NCBI RefSeq assembly: GCF_016522065.1
Contig: NZ_JAEHFV010000004.1
Coordinates: 62,001 to 126,000 of the forward strand
Direction: 5' to 3'
DNA length: 64,000 nt
DNA from: Flavobacterium agrisoli
GTDB taxonomy: Bacteria > Bacteroidota > Bacteroidia > Flavobacteriales > Flavobacteriaceae
Numbering within the stretch: the first letter of the stretch is position 1; every line of letters starts with the position of its first letter. Below the pieces are notes generated by a model. The model was given only the letters and a program-made list of their open reading frames with translations. It searched no databases and had not been told where the DNA came from. Of this stretch, positions 8,524-17,455 are shown piece after piece. Both the position numbers and the translations under genes were made by a program.

Positions 8524-9988
8524 TATTAAAGGTGTATTTAACCGTATAAAACTAAATCCTGAAGATGCAAGAGCAATCTATCTTCAGTTGTCTGATGAGA
8601 TACTGACTTTGATTAAACACGGCCAGCTCACGACAGGTCAGAAACTACCCTCAACCAGAGATGTGGCAAGTCTACTAAAGATTAACCGGATTACTGTGGC
8701 GAAAGCATTTGAAGAACTACAGATGCAGGGCTGGCTGGAAAGCTCCGTAGGTCGAGGTACGTTCGTTTCCTCTCATATTCCTGAACTTGAACCAAAAAAA
8801 CTTCAAAATAAAGCGATCGATAAAACCCAAAAAGTAGCAGGTTTTGCGCTCAATGCAAAGCAGTATTTATCTAATCCGTACTTTGTACCTACCTCAGAGT
8901 TTCATTTGGATGATGACTATCCTGACCCTAAATTAGCCCCATTAAAAGAACTTTACAGGGCATATCGCAACCAGCTTACTAGGAGTGGTTTATACTATAA
9001 ATTTGGAAGTTAGAGCTTTCCTGATGGGTCAGAAATGTACAAAGAGGCATTATCCAGTTATTTGAATGAAACAAGGGGCTTAAAAACTACCCAAAGGAAT
9101 ATACTATCTGTCAGAGGCACTTTGATGGGAATTAACCTTGTTTGTACTGCTCTCATTAATCCCGGTGATGTTGTAGTGTCAGGTATTCCAGGATGGCAAC
9201 GTGCCGAACATAATTTTGTACACGCCAAAGCAAAGCACATTGGTATTCCGGTAGATGAACAAGGTTTGGCGGTTGATGAGCTAAAAAAAATATGCAAGCG
9301 AAGAAAGGTAAGAATGGTGTATGTAACACCTCATCATCATTATCCCACAACAGTTTCACTTCGTATAGACCGAAGATTAGAATTGCTTCGATTAGCTAAT
9401 GAATATGGTTTTATCATTTTTGAAGACGATTACGATTTTGATTTTCATTACAATCATCGCCCGTTACTTCCGCTCGCAAGTGCAGACGAAAACGGAATGG
9501 TCATTTATTGTGGCTCTTTTAGTAAAAGTTTTTCTCCTGCTTTTCGTATGGGGTATTTAGCTGCTTCCGAAAATGTAATTGAACACCTTACCAATGTCCG
9601 TGTACTACTTGACAGACAAGGTGATCATATTTTGGATAATGCAATGGCAGAACTATTAAATGACGGGACAATACAACGTTACCTTAGAAAAACATTGACA
9701 GTTTATCAAGAAAGACGAAATCATTTTTGTAAGCTGCTGCAAATTGAGCTTGGCAATGTGGTGAACTTTTCTATTCCTGATGGTGGAATGACTGTATGGA
9801 CTGAATTTGATAAATCTATTAATCTGGAAACATTGTCACAACAAGCATACAACAAAGGACTTTATATATCCGATGGAATAATTCATCAATATCCAACCTA
9901 TAATGAAAATGGAATTAGGTTAGGTTTTGCTTCGTCTCCTATGGATGCTTTGACGAAAAGTGTAGAAATCATTAGAGCGCTGATATAA
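8510..9988 (+). pseudogene. MocR/PdxR-type GntR regulator interrupted by in-frame TAG
   Basis: Two pieces in one frame: 8510-9013 encodes a GntR winged helix (QLSDEILTLIKHGQ, GQKLPSTRDVASLL, GRGTFVS) and linker; 9035-9988, or the in-frame continuation from 9014, encodes the class I aminotransferase-like domain with the PLP-lysine motif YCGSFSKSFSPAFRMGY. They are separated only by a TAG codon at 9011-9013 (context YYKFGS, stop, SFPDGSEMYKEAL). No base is lost and homology appears continuous, so a single substitution, probably of a Tyr codon, explains the break. The result is probably a truncated DNA-binding protein with no cofactor domain. Readthrough or sequencing error are alternatives. Confidence 0.8.
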
Positions 9989-10064
9989 CAATTTCATTAA
10001 TTTTCTATGTGGTGTTGCAAATAGCAAGCAAGTAAAACTTGAAGATTATAAAGAAAACGAACTA

Positions 10065-11110
10065 TCAATTTAAGGCCTTTTTATTCAGCAATCTGGGACG
10101 CAAAATATGATCCTCATAATCTGAATTATAATAGGAATCAGTTTTCCATAAGATAAATGTCAGCTCCAGTAACTTTCGCTGTATGGCAACTATAGCCTTC
10201 ATCTTAATACCATGATTTGAAACTAATCTTAAGAAAACATCTGTAAATCTTTCATCTGTTCTTATTGCAGCGAGTGCCGGAAAGTGCATTACTTTCCTTA
10301 AATTCCGATTACCCCGCTTGGATATTCGGGGTTTGGATTTTACTGAGGTCCCAGATGTCTTTTCTCTTACATCTAATCCTGCATAACTGATCAACTGTCT
10401 TTTATTTTTTATTAACTCGAATCCGTTGGTTTCCCCGATAATGGTTTCCGCGGTCAGATTTCTAATTCCAGGAATAGAAGATACTATTTTCATCTTTGCT
10501 ATTAGAGTTTGATCTTCTTTGATAAGGAGATTAATTTCTTCTTTTATTTGCTTTTCCTGCAAATCAATAAGCGCTATTCTTTTTTAACTGAGCTTTCACT
10601 CGAAGTTGCAGAAGCACTTTCTGCATGCAGTTGGCTTTTTAACATTGTGCGCTCATGAACCAGCTGCTCTCGTTCCCGGCAAAGCTGTCTCAAATCATTG
10701 AATATTTTTAATGGAGGTTGCCACACTTCTAATTGCCTTTCCAAACCAAATCTCGCAATGGCTTGTGAAGCGCTCTTGTCAGTAATAGTTTTTATGTCAA
10801 GTGTTTTTGCATAATTACTGATCTTGTTTGGCAAAACGATACTGACTTGTTTTTTAATACTGCAAAAATAGTAGGCTAAGGATTCATGGTAAACTCCTGT
10901 TGCTTCCATTACATAACGTACTACTGTTCCAGTTGATGTCTGATTATTTACCCACGATACAAGACTTGAAAAACCTTTTTTAGTATTTGGAAATACTTTG
11001 TAGGCATAGACTTCTATGTTGATCTCCTCATCCATTCTACCAAGCGATACAACTAATTCATTTTGTGCAACATCAATTCCTACTGTCTGCTTTAATAATA
11101 CCTTCATCAT
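10065..11110 (-). pseudogene. IS110-family transposase, frameshifted
   Basis: Two overlapping-frame halves of one transposase. The upstream half (10574-11110, start MMKVLLKQTVGIDV) has the N-terminal RuvC-like domain with GIDVAQNELVVSLG, VMEATGVYHESL and TITDKSASQAIARFG. The downstream half (ending at 10065) has the Transposase_20 C-terminal domain with SIPGIRNLTAETI, SYAGLDVREKTSGTSV and KPRISKRGN. They are joined at a run of six A (minus strand; plus-strand T run 10580-10585). With seven A the text would read SSVKKRIALIDLQEK without a break, so loss of one A is the simplest explanation. Programmed slippage on the A run cannot be excluded. Confidence 0.85.
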
Positions 11111-11340
11111 GTCTATTTTAGGTAAGTGATGACCTTTCTTCATCTTTTCTCCTGACTGGATATACTGGCTATAAAACTCATAATAATGAGCGAATTCCTT
11201 ACATTCTGTTCAGATTCTAAATGTTTAAAGAAGAGGAGCCAGTCTCTTTTCTTGAATATACCATAAGGTTATTTAAAGCAAAATCTGCTCTCACCCTTCT
11301 TCACTTAGATTATATTATGCAAACATAAGAAGCATAATAA
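10065..11340 (-). mobile_element. IS110-family insertion sequence (limits approximate)
   Basis: Defined by the frameshifted transposase plus about 230 bases upstream of it (11111-11340) that carry several hairpin-forming pairs: 11154-11159 with 11239-11244, 11178-11191, 11226-11252 and 11314-11337. IS110 elements lack obvious terminal inverted repeats and encode a bridge RNA in a non-coding end, which in the IS110 subgroup lies upstream of the transposase. The exact ends and core dinucleotide cannot be fixed without an intact copy. Confidence 0.55.
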
Positions 11341-11423
11341 AAAGGAATTTGAGGTAGTTGGAAATTTTAGTTGGTAGGTTTTAAAAATAATCTAAAATAC
11401 TTTTCCGTTCTTTGTCTTTAATT

Positions 11424-12560
11424 ATGAAAGCGCAACATCAAGTCGTATTATCGTTAGGAAGTAATCAAGGTAACCGCCTAGAGATTCTCCAAAATTGTAT
11501 CCATCACATTCATCACGGAATAGGAACTGTAATCAAGGTTTCCCGTGTTTTTGAAACACCTTCTTGGGGTTTTGATAGTGATGCTTTTTACAATTGCGCT
11601 TTGCTGATGCACACCGTTCAGGAAGCCACGGTTGTTTTAGAAGCTATTTTAGCATTAGAAAAAAAGTTAGGTCGCATCCGAAGCAATTCAACCGAATACC
11701 AAGCCCGAATTATCGATATTGATTTAATTGCTTTTGATGAAGATGTTATAGCGTTGCCTGAATTAAAAGTACCGCATCCGTTATTGCAAAATCGAAAGTT
11801 TGTTCTTGAACCTTTCAAAGATTTACAACTAAATTGGAAACATCCTATTTTGCATCAATCCTTAACCGAAATGATTCAGAATTGCAACGACGAAAGTACC
11901 TGTGTGGTGGTACATACGATAAAATCGCCTTTGGATGATATTCCTTTAAATACGTTTAATTATATTGCTTTTGAAGGAAATATTGGAGCTGGGAAAACCA
12001 CTCTAGTGCACAAACTTTCAGAAGATTTTAATGCTAAAATTGTTTCGGAACGTTTTGCTGATAATCCGTTTTTGCCCAAATTTTATCAAGATCCGAATCG
12101 GTATGCTTTTCCTTTAGAAATGTCTTTTTTGGCCGATAGGTACCAACAATTGTCAGACGATTTAGCTCAGTTTGATTTGTTTAAAGATTTTATTATTGCC
12201 GATTATCATATTTTTAAATCGTTGATTTTTGCCAATATAACCTTAACCGAAGACGAAAATAGGTTGTATCGCAATTTATTTGAGATTATTGCCAAAGAAT
12301 TGCCTAAGCCTGATTTGTATGTGTATTTGTATCAAAATACCGAGCGGTTGTTGCAAAACATTAAAAAAAGAGGTCGCGCTTATGAACAAAATATTGAGGC
12401 TTCGTATTTAGAAAAAATTAATTTGGGCTATTTGGCTTACATTCATTCTCAAACCAATTTGAATGTTTTGATTATTGATGTTTCCGAATTGGATTTTGTA
12501 GCCAATCACGCCGATTATTTGTTTATTTTGAATGAAATAAAAAGCAAAATAGGCCAATAG
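11424..12560 (+). CDS. folK: FolK-deoxynucleoside kinase fusion
   Basis: A bifunctional protein of 378 residues. Residues 5-155 are 6-hydroxymethyl-7,8-dihydropterin pyrophosphokinase of folate synthesis (SLGSNQGNR, FYNCAL, ARIIDIDLIAFD, VPHPLLQNRKFVLEP). Residues 178-378 are a deoxynucleoside kinase of the dCK/dGK type, with P-loop FEGNIGAGKTT (183-193), ADRYQQL, and a lid RGRAYEQNI. It thus joins folate and dNTP salvage steps in one chain. Start set at ATG 11424; a TTG four codons earlier is less likely. It lies just downstream of the IS110 element and ends 3 bases from a convergent RNA methyltransferase. Confidence 0.9.
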   Translation: MKAQHQVVLSLGSNQGNRLEILQNCIHHIHHGIGTVIKVSRVFETPSWGFDSDAFYNCALLMHTVQEATVVLEAILALEKKLGRIRSNSTEYQARIIDIDLIAFDEDVIALPELKVPHPLLQNRKFVLEPFKDLQLNWKHPILHQSLTEMIQNCNDESTCVVVHTIKSPLDDIPLNTFNYIAFEGNIGAGKTTLVHKLSEDFNAKIVSERFADNPFLPKFYQDPNRYAFPLEMSFLADRYQQLSDDLAQFDLFKDFIIADYHIFKSLIFANITLTEDENRLYRNLFEIIAKELPKPDLYVYLYQNTERLLQNIKKRGRAYEQNIEASYLEKINLGYLAYIHSQTNLNVLIIDVSELDFVANHADYLFILNEIKSKIGQ

Positions 12561-12563
12561 TAT

Positions 12564-13100
12564 TTACTTTGGCCAGTTCATTTTTTGAAAAATATCCCAA
12601 ACTACAATTCCCGCACTAACCGAAATGTTTAAGGAATGTTTAGTTCCCAATTGTGGAATTTCGATGCAGCCATCACAGGCGGCAACCGCTTCTTGTGCTA
12701 CGCCATATACTTCGTTGCCAAAAACCAAAGCGTATTTTTGGTTGGTTTTCGGAATAAAATCTTGTAAGAAAACGGCATTTTCTACTTGTTCAATAGCTAG
12801 TGTAATAATTTGTTCTTTTTTTAATTTTTCAATTAAATCAACGGCATTTTCGGCATGTTCCCAGCTAACAGTTTCGGTGGCGCCAAGTGCTGTTTTGTGA
12901 ATTTCTTTATTAGGAGGAGTGGCGGTAATGCCGCAGAGGTAAATTTTTTCAATTAAAAAAGCATCGGCAGTACGAAATACAGAACCAATATTGTGTAAAC
13001 TTCTTACGTCGTCTAAAATCAATACTAAGGGTGTTTTTTCCGATTGTTTAAAATCGGTTACCGTTTTACGATCTAATTCGCTGTTTTCTAATTTTCTCAT
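12564..13100 (-). CDS. TrmH/SpoU-family RNA 2'-O-methyltransferase
   Basis: A 178-residue SPOUT methyltransferase without an N-terminal substrate-binding extension. The three SpoU motifs are clear: NIGSVFRTADAF (motif 1), VFGNEVYGV (motif 2) and IEIPQLGTKHSLNISVSAGIV (motif 3, knot region). Proteins of this compact type methylate tRNA or rRNA ribose; the target nucleotide cannot be told. It converges on folK-dNK with a 3-base gap. The start MRKLENSEL is the only sensible one. Confidence 0.9.
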   Translation of the reverse strand: MRKLENSELDRKTVTDFKQSEKTPLVLILDDVRSLHNIGSVFRTADAFLIEKIYLCGITATPPNKEIHKTALGATETVSWEHAENAVDLIEKLKKEQIITLAIEQVENAVFLQDFIPKTNQKYALVFGNEVYGVAQEAVAACDGCIEIPQLGTKHSLNISVSAGIVVWDIFQKMNWPK

Positions 13101-13119
13101 CAGGGATTTTTTAGGCTAT

Positions 13120-13150
13120 AAAAAAAGCTCCCAAATATAGGAAGCTTTTA
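13120..13150 (-). terminator. Intrinsic terminator of the DUF1573 gene
   Basis: AAAAGCTTCC and GGGAGCTTTTTT (minus strand) form a hairpin with a seven-base loop and a U tract, 24 bases after the DUF1573 stop codon. Confidence 0.75.
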
Positions 13151-13173
13151 GTTATTTTAAATGTTTTTACGAT

Positions 13174-13605
13174 TTAGCTTTTTGGAGCGTCTGGTAAAAC
13201 AGTTCCTTTAATAGTAAGGGTTTTGGTTGGTTGACCTGCTGCGTTAGACGTAACGGTTACTGTTTTAGTAAAAGCACCCACTCTGTCTGTAGCATATTTA
13301 ACTCCGATAATTCCTTTTGCTCCTGGCGCGATTGGTTCTTTTGGAGTAGTAGGTACTGTACATCCACAAGATCCTTGAGTATTGGTAATAATTAAAGGTT
13401 TGTTTCCGTTGTTTGTGAAAACGAATTCGCGTTTTCCATCTGCATTATGAGCAATTGTTCCGTAGTCAATTACTTCATTTTCAAATACCATTCCGGCACC
13501 GTCTACTTTGGCAACCTTTGCGGCAGTTGATTTTGATTTGGTTTGCGCATTAGATGTGGTAACTCCTAAAACAGCAAATAGGGCAAGTAAAACTATTTTT
13601 TTCAT
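13174..13605 (-). CDS. DUF1573 domain-containing secreted protein
   Basis: A 143-residue exported protein. A signal peptide (MKKIVLLALFAVLGVTTSNAQ) precedes a short linker and one DUF1573 immunoglobulin-like domain with the typical VFENEVIDYGTIAHNADGKREFVFTN and NTQGSCGCTVPTTPKEPIAPG, including the paired CGC cysteines. These domains are abundant in Bacteroidota envelopes; their role is not established. It is monocistronic, with a TAGATTTG -7 element at 13636-13629 and its own terminator. Confidence 0.9.
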   Translation of the reverse strand: MKKIVLLALFAVLGVTTSNAQTKSKSTAAKVAKVDGAGMVFENEVIDYGTIAHNADGKREFVFTNNGNKPLIITNTQGSCGCTVPTTPKEPIAPGAKGIIGVKYATDRVGAFTKTVTVTSNAAGQPTKTLTIKGTVLPDAPKS

Positions 13606-13628
13606 TTCTGTATAAATTTAATTTTTAA

Positions 13629-13636
13629 CAAATCTA
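13629..13636 (-). promoter_or_regulatory. -7 promoter element (TAGATTTG) of the DUF1573 gene
   Basis: The minus strand reads TAGATTTG 23 bases before the start codon, matching TAnnTTTG. Confidence 0.4.
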
Positions 13637-13761
13637 GGTAAAATATTGAAAGTTGACCTAAAAAAAATCTTAAAAAAAATTAATTTTTTACTAGTAATTT
13701 ATTATTCGTTTTAAAATTTTAAATTCGCTGAGATATTAATTTAGTACAAAAAAACAACAAT

Positions 13762-16368
13762 TTGGCGGCAAAAGATAAGGGAGTTAAAGAGACTCCATTG
13801 ATGAAACAGTACAACGAAATTAAAAGAAAATATCCAGATGCCTGCTTGCTTTTTAGGGTAGGTGATTTTTATGAAACCTTTGGCGAAGATGCCGTAAGGA
13901 CTTCAAAAATTTTGGGAATTACGCTAACCAAACGGGGTGTTGGTTCTGATTTGCAAACGGCCTTGGCGGGTTTTCCGCATCATTCCCTTAATACCTATTT
14001 GCCCAAGTTGGTGAAAGCCGGATTACGTGTGGCCATTTGCGACCAACTCGAAGATCCTAAAATGACCAAAACAATTGTCAAAAGAGGAGTAACCGAATTG
14101 GTAACGCCTGGTGTTTCACTTAATGATGAAGTGCTGCAATCCAAAAGCAACAATTTCTTGGCCTCGGTTTATTTTACCAATAAAATATTGGGAATTTCTT
14201 TTTTAGATGTTTCAACGGGCGAATTTTTAACGGCTCAAGGAAATGCGGATTATATTGATAAATTACTTCAAAATTTTAGCCCAAGCGAAGTGTTGGTCGC
14301 CAAACATCATAAAAATGAATTTAAAGCCATTTTCGGAGATGATTTTCATACTTTTTTTCTAGAAGATTGGATTTACAAAGAAGATTATGCTTTTGAAACC
14401 TTGACCAAACATTTTCAGACCATTTCATTAAAAGGATTTGGAATTGAAGAATTAAAAGAGGGAATTGTGGCTTCGGGTGCTATTTTGTACTATTTATCCG
14501 AAACACAACACAACAAAGTGCAACACATTACGTCCATTCAGCGAATTGCCGAAGATGCTTATGTTTGGATGGATCGTTTTACCATTCGAAATTTGGAGTT
14601 GTATCACAGTTATAACCCAAATGCCGTAACCTTATTGGATGTTATTGATAGAACATTATCTCCTATGGGAGGTCGACTTTTAAAACGGTGGTTGGCTTTG
14701 CCGTTAAAAGATGCTGTCAAAATAAAAAGCCGTCACCAAGTAGTTTTTTATTTAAAAGAAAATCAAGAGGTATTGCAACAAATTCAATTTCAAATTAAAC
14801 AAATCTCCGATTTAGAACGTTTGATTTCGAAAATTGCAACTGGTAAAATTTCACCTCGTGAAATTAATTATCTAAAAGATTCTCTTGATGCTATTGTTCC
14901 CATAAAAGAATTGGCGCTAAAAAGTCCGCAAGAAGCCGTTAAAGTTATCGGTGACAATTTGCACAGTTGCGAATTGCTTCGAGAAAAAATTAAAAATACG
15001 CTCAATCAAGATGCTCCGGTTGCCATTGCAAAAGGCAACGCAATTGCAACAGGAGTGAGTGCCGAATTGGATGAACTCCGTTCTATTTCGTCTTCGGGTA
15101 AACAATTTTTAGAAGCAATCGAATTGCGCGAATCCGAACGTACGGGAATTTCGTCTTTAAAAATTTCGTTCAATAATGTTTTTGGCTATTATATCGAAGT
15201 ACGAAATACGCATAAAGATAAAGTTCCTGCAGAATGGATTCGCAAACAAACTTTGGTTAATGCCGAACGGTATATTACCGAAGAGTTGAAAGAATATGAA
15301 ACTAAAATTTTAGGCGCCGAAGAACGCATTCATAAAATTGAAACCGATTTGTTTGAGCAATTGGTGAATTGGATTGCTACTTACATCAAACCAGTGCAGT
15401 TAAATGCTAATTTAATCGCGCAATTGGATTGTTTGAGTTCGTTTACACAATTGGCTATCGATAATCACTATGTTTGCCCCGAAATAGACGAGTCTTTTGA
15501 GTTGAATATTCAAAACGGGCGCCACCCGGTAATTGAAAAACAATTGCCAATAGACGTACCCTATATTGCCAATGATGTTTTTTTAGATAACGAAACCCAA
15601 CAAATCATCATGATAACGGGTCCGAATATGTCGGGTAAATCGGCTATTTTAAGGCAAACGGCTCTGATTGTTTTACTGGCTCAAATGGGAAGTTTTGTTC
15701 CGGCCGAAAGTGTACGAATGGGAATTGTTGATAAAATTTTCACGCGTGTTGGTGCTTCGGATAATATTTCGATGGGCGAGTCGACTTTTATGGTCGAAAT
15801 GAATGAAACGGCTTCTATTTTGAATAATATTTCCGATCGAAGTTTGGTTTTATTGGATGAGATAGGAAGAGGGACCAGTACCTACGATGGAATTTCGATA
15901 GCTTGGGCCATTGCCGAGTTTTTGCATGAGCATCCTACAAAGCCGAAAACCTTATTTGCGACACATTATCATGAATTAAATGAAATGCACGAATCGTTAC
16001 CGCGCATTCAAAATTATAATGTGGCGGTTAAAGAGCTAAAAGATACGGTTCTTTTTGTGCGTAAATTGGTTAAAGGGGGTAGTGCGCATAGTTTTGGAAT
16101 ACACGTAGCCAAAATGGCCGGAATGCCTCAAATTGTAATTCAGAAAGCGCAAAAACTTTTAAAGAAGTTAGAAAAAGACCATTCCAACGATGCGTTAAAC
16201 GGCATTAAATCCGAGAAGGAAGAAATGCAAATGAGTTTTTTCAATTTAGACGACCCGCTGTTGGAAGAAATTAAAGACGAGATTCTGAACTTGGATATTA
16301 ACGCGATTACTCCAGTAGAAGCGCTGATGAAGCTGAATGAGATTAAAAGGATGTTGGTTCGAAAATAA
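13762..16368 (+). CDS. mutS: DNA mismatch repair protein MutS
   Basis: An 868-residue MutS1-type mismatch sensor. The mismatch-reading Phe-x-Glu is at F36-Y-E38 ([10 protein letters not shown]). The ATPase has P-loop [13 protein letters not shown] near residues 617-629, [11 protein letters not shown], Walker [11 protein letters not shown] and ATHYHEL. The start is taken as TTG at 13762, because [26 protein letters not shown] extends alignment with the usual N-terminus. The first ATG (13801) would remove 13 residues that are normally present. No mutL is nearby. Two tRNA genes follow about 145 bases downstream. Confidence 0.95.
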   Translation: MAAKDKGVKETPLMKQYNEIKRKYPDACLLFRVGDFYETFGEDAVRTSKILGITLTKRGVGSDLQTALAGFPHHSLNTYLPKLVKAGLRVAICDQLEDPKMTKTIVKRGVTELVTPGVSLNDEVLQSKSNNFLASVYFTNKILGISFLDVSTGEFLTAQGNADYIDKLLQNFSPSEVLVAKHHKNEFKAIFGDDFHTFFLEDWIYKEDYAFETLTKHFQTISLKGFGIEELKEGIVASGAILYYLSETQHNKVQHITSIQRIAEDAYVWMDRFTIRNLELYHSYNPNAVTLLDVIDRTLSPMGGRLLKRWLALPLKDAVKIKSRHQVVFYLKENQEVLQQIQFQIKQISDLERLISKIATGKISPREINYLKDSLDAIVPIKELALKSPQEAVKVIGDNLHSCELLREKIKNTLNQDAPVAIAKGNAIATGVSAELDELRSISSSGKQFLEAIELRESERTGISSLKISFNNVFGYYIEVRNTHKDKVPAEWIRKQTLVNAERYITEELKEYETKILGAEERIHKIETDLFEQLVNWIATYIKPVQLNANLIAQLDCLSSFTQLAIDNHYVCPEIDESFELNIQNGRHPVIEKQLPIDVPYIANDVFLDNETQQIIMITGPNMSGKSAILRQTALIVLLAQMGSFVPAESVRMGIVDKIFTRVGASDNISMGESTFMVEMNETASILNNISDRSLVLLDEIGRGTSTYDGISIAWAIAEFLHEHPTKPKTLFATHYHELNEMHESLPRIQNYNVAVKELKDTVLFVRKLVKGGSAHSFGIHVAKMAGMPQIVIQKAQKLLKKLEKDHSNDALNGIKSEKEEMQMSFFNLDDPLLEEIKDEILNLDINAITPVEALMKLNEIKRMLVRK

Positions 16369-16434
16369 TTTCATTTTTAAAGAATACGTTATCAGAAAGT
16401 TATGTTTTTTGTGTAATTTTTTTTCGAAAAAGGC

Positions 16435-16464
16435 TTGTTTAATTGAATAAATGTCCTAAATTTG
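16435..16464 (+). promoter_or_regulatory. Promoter of the tRNA-Gly/tRNA-Leu unit
   Basis: TTG (16435-16437), 19 bases, then TAAATTTG (16457-16464): a full match to the flavobacterial promoter consensus, 48 bases upstream of the first tRNA. Confidence 0.6.
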
Positions 16465-16512
16465 CACTCGCAATACAGAACAAGTGTTGCGGTTCTTAAA
16501 AAAGTTTGAAAC

Positions 16513-16585
16513 GCGAAAATAGCTCAGTTGGTAGAGCGCGACCTTGCCAAGGTCGAGGTCGCGGGTTCGAGCCCCGTTTTTCGCT
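16513..16585 (+). tRNA. tRNA-Gly (anticodon GCC)
   Basis: A 73-base cloverleaf: acceptor GCGAAAA pairs with TTTTCGC, D-arm AGCTCAGTTGGTAGAGC, anticodon stem CGACC/GGTCG with loop TTGCCAA (anticodon GCC), and T-arm GCGGG/CCCGT with TTCGAGC. The CCA end is not encoded. It shares a promoter and terminator with tRNA-Leu. Confidence 0.95.
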
Positions 16586-16599
16586 CAAGATCATACAAT

Positions 16600-16685
16600 G
16601 CTCGGATGGTGAAATTGGTAGACACGCTGGACTTAAAATCCAGTGAACAGCAATGTTCGTGCGGGTTCAAGTCCCGCTCTGAGTA
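16600..16685 (+). tRNA. tRNA-Leu (anticodon UAA)
   Basis: An 86-base class II tRNA: acceptor GCTCGGA with TCTGAGT, anticodon stem CTGGA/TCCAG around loop CTTAAAA (anticodon TAA in DNA), a long variable arm (TGAACAGCAATGTTCG), a T-arm with GGTTCAAGTCC, and discriminator A as usual for leucine. Confidence 0.95.
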
Positions 16686-16686
16686 C

Positions 16687-16718
16687 AAAAGCCTCTTCGT
16701 TTAGAAGGGGCTTTTTTT
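16687..16718 (+). terminator. Intrinsic terminator after the tRNA pair
   Basis: AAAAGCCTCTTC pairs with GAAGGGGCTTTTTTT around a short loop (one G-T pair), directly after tRNA-Leu. Confidence 0.75.
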
Positions 16719-16778
16719 ATGCCAAAAAATTAGTGGTAGTTATTGTTTCAAAATATCATTTTTAATTTATAATCAAAT

Positions 16779-17150
16779 ATGGGGGCTTTTGTGGTTAGTA
16801 AGCGTTTTAACGGCGAATATAAGTTTGTGTTTACTTCTCGTAAAGGAAAAGTTGTATTTACTAGTTTGAGCTACGAATTGAAGTTTGAGTGCGAGGAAGC
16901 AGTGGAGCGCTTTAAGTCGAAAATAGATTCGGCCGATTTTAAGAAATTCAAATCCTCGGGTGGGAAATATTTTTTTAAGCTGGTTTTTGAAGGAAAACAT
17001 TTTGCTACCAGTAGAAAATATTCGACTTCGTTAATGTTGCAAAAAGGAATTGCAGAAATCGTGAAATACGGAGGGCAATCAGAATTATTGGATTTTACAG
17101 ATAATCCGTTTTTTGATGAAGAAGAGATAGAAATGGAAGAAGAGCTTTAG
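16779..17150 (+). CDS. YegP-like (DUF1508) protein
   Basis: A 123-residue protein built of two similar segments of the YegP/DUF1508 fold: GAFVVSKRFNGEYKFVFTSRKGKVVFTS, then KYFFKLVFEGKHFATSRKYSTS. The C-terminus is an acidic tail (FFDEEEIEMEEEL). The fold is common but its function is unknown. No signal peptide is present. It lies between the tRNA pair and a convergent lipoprotein gene and shares a hairpin with the latter. Confidence 0.8.
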   Translation: MGAFVVSKRFNGEYKFVFTSRKGKVVFTSLSYELKFECEEAVERFKSKIDSADFKKFKSSGGKYFFKLVFEGKHFATSRKYSTSLMLQKGIAEIVKYGGQSELLDFTDNPFFDEEEIEMEEEL

Positions 17151-17163
17151 TAGTTTTTTGGCA

Positions 17164-17200
17164 TAAAAAAAGCCATCTCGCAAAGCGGATGGCTCATTTT
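17164..17200. terminator. Terminator between the convergent YegP-like and lipoprotein genes
   Basis: AGCCATC (17171-17177) pairs with GATGGCT (17188-17194). The U tract is strong on the minus strand and weaker on the plus strand. Confidence 0.7.
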
Positions 17201-17214
17201 TCTTTTTTAGCTAA

Positions 17215-17418
17215 TTATTTAGCAGCTTCTTCAACAGCAGTAGCAGCAGAATCAACAACAGCAGCAGCAGAATCAACTACAGTAGCAGCAGAATCAACAG
17301 TTACAGCAGCAGAATCAACTACTTCTTCAGCTGGAGTCTCAGCAGGAGCATCAGCTTTCTTACAAGATACAACAGTTAAAACAGCAACAGCAGCTAAACT
17401 TAAAAATACTTTTTTCAT
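17215..17418 (-). CDS. Small heptad-repeat lipoprotein ending in lysine
   Basis: A 67-residue lipoprotein precursor. The signal ends in the lipobox VVSC with the acylated cysteine at residue 19, leaving a 49-residue mature chain. After CKKADAPAETPAEE the chain is five near-identical seven-residue units (VVDSAAV, TVDSAAT, VVDSAAA, VVDSAAT, AVEEAAK), which predicts a regular amphipathic helix or coiled coil. The last residue is Lys. The DNA is a 21-bp tandem repeat, so copy number may vary. I do not recognise a named family. By build it resembles Braun-type lipoproteins, but this is an inference. A TATCTTTG element lies about 38 bases upstream. Confidence 0.75.
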   Translation of the reverse strand: MKKVFLSLAAVAVLTVVSCKKADAPAETPAEEVVDSAAVTVDSAATVVDSAAAVVDSAATAVEEAAK

Positions 17419-17455
17419 CTTACTTTATTATAAAAGGTTAATTATTAATTCGAGG

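Noticed and set aside
16513..16718. tRNA-Gly/tRNA-Leu locus as a genomic island entry point
   Set aside because: The following genes (YegP-like protein, lipoprotein) are unremarkable and no integrase or partial tRNA repeat is seen.
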